Assembly (NCBI GenBank): GCA_016712625.1
Contig: JADJQQ010000001.1
Coordinates: 1,550,001-1,614,000, forward strand
DNA from: Candidatus Competibacteraceae bacterium
GTDB taxonomy: Bacteria; Pseudomonadota; Gammaproteobacteria; Competibacterales; Competibacteraceae
Direction: 5' to 3'
Length of the DNA stretch: 64,000 bases
Shown: one piece after another, positions 25,238-34,348 of the stretch
How the letters are laid out: every line of letters starts with the position of its first letter
How positions within the stretch are numbered: the first letter of the stretch is position 1
Made by a program: the position numbers and the translations under genes
The notes under the pieces: generated by a model
Database searches by the model: none
Told to the model about the DNA's origin: nothing
The model's input: only the letters and a program-made list of their open reading frames with translations

Positions 25238-27334
25238 CTAAAAATTAGCTTGGGTTTTTCGAATTTCCACCATCTTGTCGGAGGCTTCCAGCGCTTGGCC
25301 GAGCGTTTTGATGCCCTGCGCCTCCAACAGATCCAGCAGCTTGAGAAAAACCTCCGCGGTCACCAACGAATCGCCCAAGGCGTTATGGCGGTCATGCACG
25401 TCCACCCCCAGCCGGTCGGCGATCGCATCCAGATTGTGGTCGTCGGTGTAATCGTGCAAGTAACCGGACAGCAGCAGGGTATCGAGTACGGGATTGTTGA
25501 AACGCGGCCCGCCCTTCTGTTCCTTAATCTTGAGGAATTTCATGTCGAAAGCGGCGTTATGGGCGACCAGCACGGTTTGATCGCCGCCGACAAAGGCGTG
25601 GAATTGGGGCAGCACCACATCGCCGCCGGGTTTGTCCTTCACCATGTCGTCCGTGATGCCGTGGAAGCGAATGGTCGCCTTGGGGATTATCTTGCCGGGG
25701 TTGACCAGTTGGTCGAATTGCTCTCCGGCGAGCAGGCGGCGGTTGACGATGCGCACGCCGGCGATCTGAATGATCTCATCGCCCTTGGAGGGCGCCAGGC
25801 CGGTGGTTTCGGTGTCGAACACCACATAAGTCAGCGCCGCTAGTGGGTAATTGACCAGATCGCCCCATTTGGCGCGCTCTTCGTCTCCCAGCGAAAAATC
25901 GTAAAACTCCGGGCGTTCCGGCAACGCCTCGGCCGGTTCCTTCCACTGGTTAGCCGATGCGGGCAGCGGCAATCGCAGCAGGGCGTGGCCGGCGCGGCGA
26001 TGGGACTGGCTCCATAATTCGCTGTTATGCCGTCCCAATACTTCAGCCACGGTATTTGCTCCCACCAAGTCTTGGACGTGTTCATCCAACCAGTTTTCCA
26101 ACTGGTCGGCGGGCACGGGCTCACCCGGCCAGATGATGTCCAAATAGACCTGTCGATTACCCAGCAGACACTCGATTTCGAAATCGTGGCCGATGTCGTT
26201 GGCGTGTAATTGCTCGATCAGAAATTCGAGCAGCAGCATGACGGAGTGGCTGTCGATGTGCAGCCAGAGCGGCGCGCCTGTCAGTTTGATCGGCAAGCCG
26301 CTGCGTTGCTCCAGGTGCCGGATGGCGCTGCCGAGGAGATCGGCTGAATACACATTGTTCATCGGCCAACGGTTGGCGTACAGCGCGCGCAAATCCAGCG
26401 TCAATTCTTGCAACCGCTGGCTGAGTTGTTCGCTTTCCTGAACGATGATGCGCTGAAAGGCTTGGCGCTGGCTTTGATCCATGTCGCCGAACTGCAAGAT
26501 AGTTTCCGCCGCCGCCCGCAGGCTAGCCAGCGGGCGGCTCAGATCTTCGGTGCGGGTCTTGATCGCGGAGCGGTCCATCTGCGCCGTCACGTCGCGGAAG
26601 GTGACGACGAAGGCGCCGCCGCGGTCGGTCGTCCCCGGCAACAGGCTGATCCGGCAATGGAACATGGCTTGGTCGTCCACCGTGGCGCAGACGAACTCGG
26701 TATCACTGTCAGAGGCGCTTTCGGCGTGTTGCTGGCGGTAGCTTAATAGCTGCAAGGTGCTCTCGATTGGCCCCGGCCGCCAAAGATCGTAGAGAGAACG
26801 GCCCAAGCCTAACAGATTGCGGTCGGGCACCAGCTTCATCGCCGCCGGGTTGTAGAGCAAGATGCGGGCCGTGGCGTCGCAAACCAAAACGCCTTCCGAC
26901 AGTTCCCGCAACACGGTTTCCAAGCGGGCCTTTTGGGTTTCGATTTCCTGCGTGGCGGTGGCGGTGGCGGCGGTCATATCGCGGCGGGCGGTGTGCAAGG
27001 CTTCGCCCAGTTCCAGCAACATATTCGGAAATTCGCCCAGCCAATGCTGTTTGGGCAGTTCCAAGACATAACCTGGGTTGCTGCGGGTAATAATGCGGGC
27101 GCCGCGAGCCAAAGCGCCGAGCGGGATGAAACAATGCCAGTCGAGCATGGCCCAAACCGCGGTGATCGCCCCGACGACAGCGAAAGCGGCCAGAACCACC
27201 CAAAGCAATAGCACGTCGCGTTGTTCGGGGTCTGGCACGGTTTGGTGCACTTGCCAGCCTACCCAAGCGAGAGCGGCAACCGCCAAAATGACAGGAATCG
27301 GCCATAACAGCAAGATTTTTGCCCGATAGCCCAT
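25238..27334 (-). CDS. Membrane PAS / degenerate kinase domain fused to DnaQ-like exonuclease
   Basis: A 698-residue fusion. Order: two N-terminal transmembrane helices (about residues 8-26 and 42-62), a coiled-coil stretch, a PAS domain (LREL SEGVLVCDATARILLYNP region), then a HisKA-like helical pair. At the phospho-acceptor position the usual His-Glu-Leu-Arg reads Glu-Asp-Leu-Ser, and no clear HATPase N or G boxes follow. The C-terminus is a DEDDh 3'-5' exonuclease with all catalytic residues: D507 and E509 (FDTETTG), D597 (NAAFD), H650 and D655 (RHNALGD). It resembles DNA polymerase III epsilon exonucleases but is not the replicative subunit. The ATG at 27334 lies 5 bases after the receiver gene. 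It probably couples an envelope or redox signal to nuclease activity; substrate unknown. Confidence 0.85.
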   Translation of the reverse strand: MGYRAKILLLWPIPVILAVAALAWVGWQVHQTVPDPEQRDVLLLWVVLAAFAVVGAITAVWAMLDWHCFIPLGALARGARIITRSNPGYVLELPKQHWLGEFPNMLLELGEALHTARRDMTAATATATQEIETQKARLETVLRELSEGVLVCDATARILLYNPAAMKLVPDRNLLGLGRSLYDLWRPGPIESTLQLLSYRQQHAESASDSDTEFVCATVDDQAMFHCRISLLPGTTDRGGAFVVTFRDVTAQMDRSAIKTRTEDLSRPLASLRAAAETILQFGDMDQSQRQAFQRIIVQESEQLSQRLQELTLDLRALYANRWPMNNVYSADLLGSAIRHLEQRSGLPIKLTGAPLWLHIDSHSVMLLLEFLIEQLHANDIGHDFEIECLLGNRQVYLDIIWPGEPVPADQLENWLDEHVQDLVGANTVAEVLGRHNSELWSQSHRRAGHALLRLPLPASANQWKEPAEALPERPEFYDFSLGDEERAKWGDLVNYPLAALTYVVFDTETTGLAPSKGDEIIQIAGVRIVNRRLLAGEQFDQLVNPGKIIPKATIRFHGITDDMVKDKPGGDVVLPQFHAFVGGDQTVLVAHNAAFDMKFLKIKEQKGGPRFNNPVLDTLLLSGYLHDYTDDHNLDAIADRLGVDVHDRHNALGDSLVTAEVFLKLLDLLEAQGIKTLGQALEASDKMVEIRKTQANF

Positions 27335-27339
27335 GGGAA

Positions 27340-27714
27340 TCAGCCGGCTTCCGCCAGCAGTTCGCGCACCCGCTCCACCACTTCCTGGGTCGAGAACGGT
27401 TTGGTGATGTAGTCGTCCGCGCCCAGCGCTAAACCCTTTTCCCGCTCGACTTCGCGGCCCTTGGCGGTGAGCATGATGATGCGGACTGTTTTCCAATCCG
27501 GGTTGGCGCGAACCGCTTGGCAGACTTCGTAGCCGTTTTTGCGCGGCATCATGACATCGAGCAGCATTAAGTCAGGGGGATCAGCCGCAACGGCCGCCAA
27601 GGCCGCTTCGCCATCCGACGCGGTGCGTACCTGAAAGCCCGCCTGCTTCATTAAAAATTCCAAGGACAGGACGATGTTCGGCTCATCGTCCACTACCAGT
27701 ATCTTATTCGCCAT
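27340..27714 (-). CDS. Single-domain response regulator (CheY-like)
   Basis: A 124-residue receiver with no output domain. Seen: the acidic pocket VVDDEP, phospho-acceptor Asp in LLDVMMPRKNGYE, Thr in MLTAKG and Lys in DDYITKPFS. The start is the ATG at 27714 (MANKILVVDD); an upstream ATG at 27729 adds five residues. It is the first gene of the signalling run that continues with the pseudo-kinase/exonuclease and the symporter kinase. It probably receives phosphate from the latter and acts by protein-protein contact. Confidence 0.92.
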   Translation of the reverse strand: MANKILVVDDEPNIVLSLEFLMKQAGFQVRTASDGEAALAAVAADPPDLMLLDVMMPRKNGYEVCQAVRANPDWKTVRIIMLTAKGREVEREKGLALGADDYITKPFSTQEVVERVRELLAEAG

Positions 27715-27755
27715 AATTCCCCCGATCACCCCATATTACGGATTACGAGCGCGCA

Positions 27756-28100
27756 TTATGACGATTTTTCGCCTCGGTTTCGCGGTGCGTCGCCGCTGGC
27801 CGGCTCTGACAAGCCATTGGCTTTCTTGTCGGTGCTTTCCTTGATCCCACCGCTTTCCTTGCTGGTATTGCTGGCCTTGGCGACGGCTTCCCAGAATTTC
27901 TGCACCAGATCGAGCGAGTGTAGCTGAGTCGGCAACAGGGGTTTGAAGAATTGGTTGAACGAGTCAAAGCTGATTGCGCCGCGCTGCACGTTATCGCGGA
28001 GAGTCTGTAAAACGTCGTCATGCAGGGGTTGGATGTTTGGCAGACCCAGGAACTCGCGCATTTCCTGAGCGGTGGCTTCTACGCTGACATTCACTTTCAT
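27756..28100 (-). CDS. DUF6489-type small protein
   Basis: A 114-residue cytosolic protein. The N-terminal half (MKVNVSVEATAQEMREFLGLPNIQPL) matches the DUF6489 pattern of proteobacterial proteins of unknown function. A QFFKPLL..LDLVQKFWEAVAK helix follows, and the Lys/Ser/Gly/Glu-rich C-terminal tail looks disordered. The start is the ATG at 28100 with GAGGAAG upstream; longer frames run into non-coding DNA. Such short helical proteins are sometimes found with PHA genes, but nothing here proves a link. It precedes the receiver gene by about 40 bases on the same strand. Confidence 0.65.
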   Translation of the reverse strand: MKVNVSVEATAQEMREFLGLPNIQPLHDDVLQTLRDNVQRGAISFDSFNQFFKPLLPTQLHSLDLVQKFWEAVAKASNTSKESGGIKESTDKKANGLSEPASGDAPRNRGEKSS

Positions 28101-28324
28101 CGACAGGCTTCCTCGTACTGTAACAGGGACCTTACCATAGGGGCTTGGGGTGGCGTTGAGGCTTGGGTGAAGGAGAGATTGGCTTGAATGACTTAACAGC
28201 ATAGCAGGAATAACAGAAATCTTCCGGTGCGCGCCGCTGTCTTTCGCTCGCCCCAGGAGGGCGGTCGCAACGCTATACTCGACATCGGATGCAAATTTTA
28301 TAACGAACGTCGAGAGAATCACGC

Positions 28325-28618
28325 ATGACACAAGACGAACAACGCACCAGCGCCTTGGTTGCCGCTTGCGCTAGGGAAGTCAGCACTCACATTCTAGCCT
28401 ACGCGCGCGAGGCCCAACTGGACTCCGCCGCGTTTCTGGTTAACGTCGCCGCCCTGCTAGCCGCTTCGGCGTTGGCCGCTCAACCGGAAGATCAACGGCT
28501 GGCCGCCTCGCGCCATATCCAGAGCGTTCTCAGATTGGTGCATTGCGTGCGGGATGAGGAAGAGGATGCAAATGAACATTCTCAACCGCGTTTCGTTGCC
28601 CCCAAGGCTTTACAATGA
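28325..28618 (+). CDS. Small hypothetical protein
   Basis: A 97-residue protein, mostly helical and Ala-rich in its first 75 residues, ending in an acidic stretch (RDEEEDANEH). No signal peptide and no family recognised. A TATACT-like -10 element lies about 50 bases upstream, and the ATG at 28325 follows GAGAG. The hydrophobic central part (FLVNVAALLAASALAA) could be a buried helix or a weak membrane segment. Confidence 0.5.
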   Translation: MTQDEQRTSALVAACAREVSTHILAYAREAQLDSAAFLVNVAALLAASALAAQPEDQRLAASRHIQSVLRLVHCVRDEEEDANEHSQPRFVAPKALQ

Positions 28619-28779
28619 TCGGACAATCAAAGATTTCTCTCTGTTGATCCGCCACCATTCACGCTGGCGTTTGTCATAGCCCGTGGAGTGCGCAAGTCCG
28701 TTAATCTGGGCTTCCTAAGCGACGGATACTTTACGTCGTTGGCGTTGTTTGGAAGCCAACCAGTGAGGAGGCTATTACG

Positions 28780-29815
28780 ATGGAATATCGATTTCTGGGC
28801 GCGTCTGGTTTCAAGGTGCCGGTGCTGTCCTTTGGCACGGGTACCTTTGGTGGCCGCGGGGAATTGTTTTTCGGCATGGGGCAACACCGATGTCGCTCAA
28901 GCCAAGAGCCTAGTGGATTGTTGCCTCGAAGCGGGTCTCAATCTGTTTGACTCGGCCGATGTCTACTCCGGCGGCGCGGCTGAGGAAATTCTCGGCGGCG
29001 CAATCAAATATCGTCGTGATCGGGTGCTGATTTCCACCAAAGCCACATTCCGTCACGGTTCCGACTCCAACGATGTCGGTTCCTCGCGCTTTGCGCTGAT
29101 CCGAGCCGTGGACCGTGCGCTGAACCGTCTGGGAACGGATTACATTGATCTGTTCCAATTGCACGGCTTCGATGCCGCTACCCCGGTTGAGGAAACCCTC
29201 CGCACGCTGGATGATTTGGTGACTGCGGGCAAGATTCGCTATCTGGGCTGTTCTAATTTTTCCGGTTGGCACCTGATGAAATCGCTGGCGGCGGCGAGTC
29301 GCCACGGATGGACGCGTTATGTGGCGCACCAAGCCTATTATTCCCTGGTCGGTCGCGATTATGAGTGGGAACTGATGCCACTCGCGCTCGATCAAGGGGT
29401 CGGTGGCGTCATCTGGAGTCCGTTGGGGTGGGGCCGGTTGACCGGTCGCCTCCGCCGTGGCCAGCCGCTCCCCGAATCCAGCCGCCTCCAAAGCTCGATT
29501 GCACTGGGCGCTGGGCCGCAAGTCTCGGATGATTTGCTGTTCAATGTGGTGGATACGCTGGATGAAATCGCCGCCGAGACGGGCAAGACGGTCGCGCAGA
29601 TCGCCCTGAATTGGCTGCTGCAACGTCCATCGGTCTCGACTCTGATCATCGGCGCCCGCGATGAAAAACAGCTCCGTGAGAATTTAGGGGCCGTGGGATG
29701 GCAGCTGACGCCCGAACAGGCCGCCAAGCTGGATCGGGTCAGCGCGCTGCCGAAGATCTACCCCTATTGGCACCAAGCTGGTTTCGCGGAGCGGAATCCG
29801 TTTCCGGTTGGGTAG
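28780..29815 (+). pseudogene. Aldo/keto reductase with one-base frameshift
   Basis: An NADPH-dependent TIM-barrel oxidoreductase. The frame from the ATG at 28780 (GAGGAGG 8 bases upstream) gives MEYRFLGASGFKVPVLSFGTG and continues to GELFF. It is then out of frame with the rest, which resumes at AWGNTDVAQAK in the frame ending at 29815. Removing one T from the TTTTT run at 28867-28871 restores a continuous protein of about 345 residues. Catalytic-tetrad residues are present after the break: Asp and Tyr in DSADVYSGG, Lys in STKATF and His in QLHGFD. Substrate unknown. The frame also stays open upstream to 28688, but that part does not look like protein. A homopolymer sequencing error is as likely as real inactivation. 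Confidence 0.85.
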
Positions 29816-29870
29816 CCAACGCGGCCCTGGCTCCGGTGCCCGTGCTGAACGGCCCGGCCAAAACCATCCA

Positions 29871-31763
29871 CTACCCACTGTTCCGACGCAGCCGGCCGTT
29901 TCGCTTGAGATGGACGAGGAGCAGAGAGAGCGCCGCCGGCGTCACGCCAGGAATGCGGCCGGCTTGTCCCAACGTCTGGGGCCGCTGGCGGCTTAATTTT
30001 TCACTGACCTCGCGTGACAGGCCGTGGACTTGGGAATAATCGAAGTCCGCTGGCAGCATGGTCTCTTCATGGCGACGCTGGCGTTCGATTTCATCCCGTT
30101 GCCGCTCGATGTAGCCCGCATACTTGGCCTGAATTTCCACCTGTTCACTAACTTGCGGATCGGATTCCCCCGGCCCGACGCCGGGCAGGCTCATCAAGGC
30201 CGAATAGCTGACTTCGGGACGGCGCAGCAGTTCGGAGGCCCGGCTTTCCCGCGCCAGCGGGCCTTGCAGCACCCGTTGCAAATCAGCCGGGTCAAGCGGC
30301 TCCGGACGCACCCAAACGTCGCGTAGGCGCTGGCTTTCCCGTTCGATCGCCTCGCGTTTGGCGGCGAAAACTTGCCAGCGGGCCTCATCGACGATCCCCA
30401 GGCGGCGGCCAGCTTCAGTCAGCCGCAGATCGGCGTTATCCTCTCGCAGCAGCAAGCGGTGCTCGGCGCGGCTGGTAAACATCCGATACGGTTCGCTGGT
30501 GCCTCGCGTAATGAGATCGTCGATCAATACCCCAAGATAGGCTTCGTCGCGACGTGGCCACCACGGTTGTTCGTTTCGAACGTACAAAGCAGCGTTGATC
30601 CCCGCCAGCAGACCTTGGGCGGCGGCTTCCTCGTAACCGGTGGTGCCGTTGATTTGGCCAGCGAAAAACAGACCCTTGAGCGCGCGCGTTTGCAGCGAAT
30701 AGTCCAGATCGCGGGGATCGAAGAAATCGTATTCGATGGCGTAACCGGGTCGGGTGATGTGAGCGTTCTCCAGGCCCTTGATCGTTCGCACCAGCGCGTA
30801 CTGCACGTCGAATGGCAAGCTGGTCGAGATTCCGTTCGGATAGAACTCATGGGTCTGTAAGCCTTCCGGCTCTAAAAACACCTGATGCGCGTTTTTATCG
30901 GCAAAGCGATGGATCTTGTCCTCGATAGACGGACAGTAGCGCGGTCCGACGCCTTCAATCACTCCCATATAGAGCGGAGAACGATCCAAACCGCCACGAA
31001 TGATGTCGTGGGTGCGCTCGCTGGTATGGGTGATCCAGCACGAGACTTGCGAGGGATGTTCGGTCGCTGAACCCAAATAGGAAAATACGGGCGATGGCGT
31101 GTCGCCCGGTTGTTCGGTCAGTTGCGAAAAATCGATGCTGCGTCCATCCAGCCGGGGTGGGGTGCCGGTCTTGAGCCGGCCGACCCGCAGCGGCAATTCC
31201 CGCAAGCGTGCCGCCAGCGCATTGGCCGGTGGATCGCCGGCGCGGCCGCCTTCGTAATTGGCCATGCCGACGTGAATCCGTCCGGCCAGGAAGGTGCCAG
31301 CGGTCAGAATCACCGCTTCGGCGCTGAAGCGGATACCGCTTTGGGTCGCTACCCCAGCGATCCTTTCGCCCGCCACCAGCAAATCGGTGGCGGCCTGCTG
31401 GAATACTGACACGTTGGGCTGATTTTCGATCATCCGCCGTACCGCCGCCTTGTACAGCGCCCGGTCAGCCTGGCAGCGGGTGGCGCGCACCGCCGGCCCC
31501 TTGCGATTGTTGAGAATGCGGAACTGAATACCGGCCTGGTCGGCGGCCCGGGCCATGATCCCGCCGAGCGCGTCGATTTCCTTAACCAGATGGCCCTTGC
31601 CGATGCCACCGATGGCGGGGTTACAGCTCATCGCGCCGACGGTTTCGATGGTGTGCGTCAGGAGCAGGGTGTTCAAACCCATCCGGGCGGCGGCCATGCA
31701 GGCTTCCGTGCCGGCGTGACCGCCGCCGATAACGATGACATCAAACGGTTTGGGGTAATCCAT
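29871..31763 (-). CDS. mnmG: tRNA uridine-5-carboxymethylaminomethyl modification enzyme, FAD subunit
   Basis: MnmG (GidA) with MnmE adds the cmnm5 group to U34 of certain tRNAs. Seen: the FAD dinucleotide fold with GGGHAG (residues 13-18), SCNPAIGGIGKGHLVKEIDALGG, the family signature GPRYCPSIEDK, and the C-terminal helical tRNA-binding region (LPADFDY..VHGLSREVSEKL). At 630 residues it is full length. The start lies one base downstream of the thiY stop, so it is probably co-transcribed with the transporter genes. Confidence 0.97.
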   Translation of the reverse strand: MDYPKPFDVIVIGGGHAGTEACMAAARMGLNTLLLTHTIETVGAMSCNPAIGGIGKGHLVKEIDALGGIMARAADQAGIQFRILNNRKGPAVRATRCQADRALYKAAVRRMIENQPNVSVFQQAATDLLVAGERIAGVATQSGIRFSAEAVILTAGTFLAGRIHVGMANYEGGRAGDPPANALAARLRELPLRVGRLKTGTPPRLDGRSIDFSQLTEQPGDTPSPVFSYLGSATEHPSQVSCWITHTSERTHDIIRGGLDRSPLYMGVIEGVGPRYCPSIEDKIHRFADKNAHQVFLEPEGLQTHEFYPNGISTSLPFDVQYALVRTIKGLENAHITRPGYAIEYDFFDPRDLDYSLQTRALKGLFFAGQINGTTGYEEAAAQGLLAGINAALYVRNEQPWWPRRDEAYLGVLIDDLITRGTSEPYRMFTSRAEHRLLLREDNADLRLTEAGRRLGIVDEARWQVFAAKREAIERESQRLRDVWVRPEPLDPADLQRVLQGPLARESRASELLRRPEVSYSALMSLPGVGPGESDPQVSEQVEIQAKYAGYIERQRDEIERQRRHEETMLPADFDYSQVHGLSREVSEKLSRQRPQTLGQAGRIPGVTPAALSLLLVHLKRNGRLRRNSG

Positions 31764-31764
31764 C

Positions 31765-32736
31765 TTAATCCGCTAGCGGTAGTTGCACGGCGTAATTAGA
31801 CACCGGCAGCGCCACGGTAATCACGCCCTGCTTGGTTAAAAACTGGGCCAAACGCTTGTAGCGCGCCTCGTCCAATCCAGCCGGTTGTTGGGCCAGCCGC
31901 GGTAGCGTGTCGCGCCAGGCGCGGCGGTTTAGCTCGTCGTTTAGATCCTTATGCTTGGTGATAAACGTTTTCCAGGCCTCGTCTGGATGGTTCAGGATGT
32001 ATAGCGTCGCTTGCTCCAAAGCCGTCAGGAATTGCCGCAGCCGAGGATCGTCTAACTTGTCGCGGTTCGCCACCAACACCAATTCATCGTAGGGTGGCAC
32101 GCCTTCTTCCTCGGGGTAAAAAGCTTGGCCGGGGTTTTTGGCCAGATCGAGCTGGTTCAACTCGAAATTGCGGAAAGCGCCGATCACGGCGTCTACTTGT
32201 TTGGATAACAAAGCTGGCGACAGCGAGAAATTGACGTTGACCAGCGTTACGTCTTCCAGTTTGAGCCCGCGCTTGGCAAGCATCGACTTCAGCAGGGCTT
32301 CCTCAAAACCACCAACCGAATAGCCGATTTTTCGGCCTTTGAGATCGGCCAGAGTTTTTATCGGGCCATCTTTTAAGACCACCAGTGAATTCAATGGGGT
32401 TGCGATCAGTGTCCCGACGCGCTTGATTGGCAAGCCGGCATTGACGTGGATCATCAATTGCGGCTGGTAGCTGACAGCCAGATCCACCTTGCCAGCGGCG
32501 GCCAGCTTCGGCGGATCGTTGGGGTCGGCGGGCGTTTGTAACTCGACCTCCAGATCCTGGGCCGCGAAATAGCCCTTTTCCTGCGCCACGACCAGCGCCG
32601 CGTGATCGGGATTGACAAACCAGTCGAGCATGACCGTCAATTTCTTTTTGGCGACGGGTTCTTCGCCGGCCCAAACGACCGGCGTCAATACAGCCACGCT
32701 TAGCAGCAATAACAAAGGACGTAACAGGTTCAGCAT
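31765..32736 (-). CDS. thiY: Thiamine-pyrimidine precursor ABC transporter, binding protein
   Basis: Periplasmic NMT1/THI5-like binding protein, by homology the ThiY that binds formylaminopyrimidine for thiamine salvage. Seen: a signal peptide (residues 1-23), TVMLDWFVNPDHAALVVAQEKGYF, VDLAVSYQPQL and GRKIGYSVGGFEE. At 323 residues it is of family size. It is encoded with an ABC permease and ATPase on the same strand, and its stop is one base from mnmG. Related proteins bind other small nitrogenous or sulfonate ligands, so pyrimidine is likely rather than certain. Confidence 0.8.
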   Translation of the reverse strand: MLNLLRPLLLLLSVAVLTPVVWAGEEPVAKKKLTVMLDWFVNPDHAALVVAQEKGYFAAQDLEVELQTPADPNDPPKLAAAGKVDLAVSYQPQLMIHVNAGLPIKRVGTLIATPLNSLVVLKDGPIKTLADLKGRKIGYSVGGFEEALLKSMLAKRGLKLEDVTLVNVNFSLSPALLSKQVDAVIGAFRNFELNQLDLAKNPGQAFYPEEEGVPPYDELVLVANRDKLDDPRLRQFLTALEQATLYILNHPDEAWKTFITKHKDLNDELNRRAWRDTLPRLAQQPAGLDEARYKRLAQFLTKQGVITVALPVSNYAVQLPLAD

Positions 32737-32751
32737 GGATTTGGCTTCCCT

Positions 32752-33519
32752 TCAATCGGTTTCGGGTTCAGAAAAGGTGGGGTGCCAGGGCAGCAAGCGC
32801 CTTAAACTGGCGTCCACGGTAAAATAGAGACCGACCGCCAGCGCGGCCAGCACCAACAGCGCCGCGAACATCAGATCGACTTGCATTCGGCTATTGGCAT
32901 GCAGCATCAGGTAGCCGAGGCCCGCGCTGGAGCCGACCCACTCGCCAATGACCGCCCCGATGGGCGCAATGGCGGCGGCGACCCGTAGCCCGGACGCCAG
33001 CGCTGGCAAGGCGGCGGGAATGGCGATATGCCACAATAGGGCCCAGCGCCGTGGTTCGGTTAACATAACTTGAGCTAAATCCAGCCAGCCGCGCTGCGTG
33101 TGGCGCAGTCCATCGTAAAAGTTGGCGGTGACTGGAAAGTAAATGATCAGCATCGCCATGGTGATTTTAGATCCCATGCCATAGCCCAGCCACAGTACCA
33201 GTAACGGAGCGATGGCGAACACCGGAATGGCCTGGGACGCGATCAGCACCGGCAACAACCAGCGCCGCGCCCGCCGCGAATAACCAAGCGCCAGGGCGGT
33301 GCCGCACCCCAGCAGCGTTCCGAGCAGCATCCCCAGTACGATTTCCAGCGCGGTGACGCCGGCATGATAGAGTAATAATCCGGCCTGTTGCCACAGGCGA
33401 CGTAGCACCGCTGCCGGGCCGGGCAAGATGTAAGGCGGCAAAGCGCCGAATGTGACCACCAGTTGCCAAGCCAGCAGCAAGCCGCCCAGTGTCAGTGGGC
33501 CGCGCCAAAACCCCTTCAT
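32752..33519 (-). CDS. thiX: Thiamine-precursor ABC transporter, permease
   Basis: Inner-membrane subunit of the BPD transporter superfamily. Seen: about six hydrophobic helices and the cytoplasmic coupling loop typical of this group (EPRRWALLWHIAIPAALPALASGLRVAAAIAPIGAVIGEW region). It is 255 residues long. Its start overlaps the ATPase gene's stop (ATGA at 33516-33519), and the binding-protein gene follows 15 bases after its stop. The ThiX assignment rests on the ThiY-like neighbour. Confidence 0.8.
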   Translation of the reverse strand: MKGFWRGPLTLGGLLLAWQLVVTFGALPPYILPGPAAVLRRLWQQAGLLLYHAGVTALEIVLGMLLGTLLGCGTALALGYSRRARRWLLPVLIASQAIPVFAIAPLLVLWLGYGMGSKITMAMLIIYFPVTANFYDGLRHTQRGWLDLAQVMLTEPRRWALLWHIAIPAALPALASGLRVAAAIAPIGAVIGEWVGSSAGLGYLMLHANSRMQVDLMFAALLVLAALAVGLYFTVDASLRRLLPWHPTFSEPETD

Positions 33520-34301
33520 GCCGCTTCAAGCCGTTGCAGGATGTTGCGGTAAGCCGCTTGCACCGCCGGATTGCCTGGATCGCGCGGGGGCGCGCCAGGC
33601 AAATCAGGTAATATCGACAAATTTGCCGGCCGACCGTTCATGATCAAGATATGTTCTCCCAAGCGCAGGGCTTCCAGCGGATCATGGGTGATCAGCAGCA
33701 CGGTGCGCCCGGCCAGCAATTCGGCCGCCAGCGCTTGCAGGCGCAGGCGGGTCAAGGCGTCCAGCCCCGAGAATGGTTCGTCCATCAGCACGACCGGCCG
33801 GTCTTCCAGCAGCGTGCGGGCCAGAGCCGCCCGCTGGCGCATGCCGCCAGACAGGGTATCGGGGCGGGCCAGCGCGTAATCGGCCAATCCGACTCGGGCC
33901 AACAGCTCCAGCGCGCGATTCCGATCCGCCCGCTCGCCGCGCAGCCGGCTGCCGAGCGTGACGTTGTGCAGCACGTTCAGCCAGGGCAGCAGTAAATCCT
34001 GCTGCGCCATATAAGCGACTCGGCCAGCCAGCGGCAAGCCGTCGCCGCCGCGCAATTCGCCGCTGATGCCGGGTGGGGTCAAACCGGCCAACAACCGCAG
34101 CAGGCTGCTTTTACCGATGCCGCTAGGTCCGAGCAGGCAGGTGAAACAACCACCAGCCAGCTCCAGATCCAGGCTGTCGAACAAAATCAATCCGCTGTAA
34201 ACCAACCGGGCGGCGCGCAAGCTGACGGCCAGCGGCGGAAGGACAGGGATTGGAGAAAGGGGTGCAAATCGGGTTGGCATCGCGCGACAACTTAAGAACA
34301 A
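33516..34301 (-). CDS. thiZ: Thiamine-precursor ABC transporter, ATPase
   Basis: The ATP-hydrolysing subunit. Seen: Walker A GPSGIGKSS, Q-loop AYMAQQDLLLPW, signature LSGGMRQR, Walker B VVLMDEPFSGLD and switch His in LLITHDP. At 261 residues it is a nitrate/sulfonate/taurine-type ATPase by size and motifs, assigned to ThiZ from the neighbouring thiX and thiY. A later Met at 34280 is an alternative start. No TPP riboswitch pattern is seen in the 130 bases upstream. Confidence 0.8.
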   Translation of the reverse strand: MFLSCRAMPTRFAPLSPIPVLPPLAVSLRAARLVYSGLILFDSLDLELAGGCFTCLLGPSGIGKSSLLRLLAGLTPPGISGELRGGDGLPLAGRVAYMAQQDLLLPWLNVLHNVTLGSRLRGERADRNRALELLARVGLADYALARPDTLSGGMRQRAALARTLLEDRPVVLMDEPFSGLDALTRLRLQALAAELLAGRTVLLITHDPLEALRLGEHILIMNGRPANLSILPDLPGAPPRDPGNPAVQAAYRNILQRLEAA

Positions 34302-34320
34302 ACTGGCATAAATATATAGA

Positions 34321-34348
34321 TATTAATTCGTTTTGGATTTATTAATTC
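34321..34348. promoter_or_regulatory. Direct repeats TATTAATTC in the thiZ-cysH divergent region
   Basis: TATTAATTC occurs at 34321-34329 and again at 34340-34348, 19 bases apart, inside a short AT-rich island between divergent thiZ and cysH. The spacing (about two helical turns) suggests a regulator site or extended promoter elements. CysB control of cysH is conceivable but the pattern is not diagnostic. Confidence 0.35.

Noticed and set aside
25238..27334. DNA polymerase III epsilon subunit (dnaQ)
   Set aside because: The protein has membrane and PAS domains and lacks the epsilon C-terminal polymerase-binding part; it is a signalling fusion.
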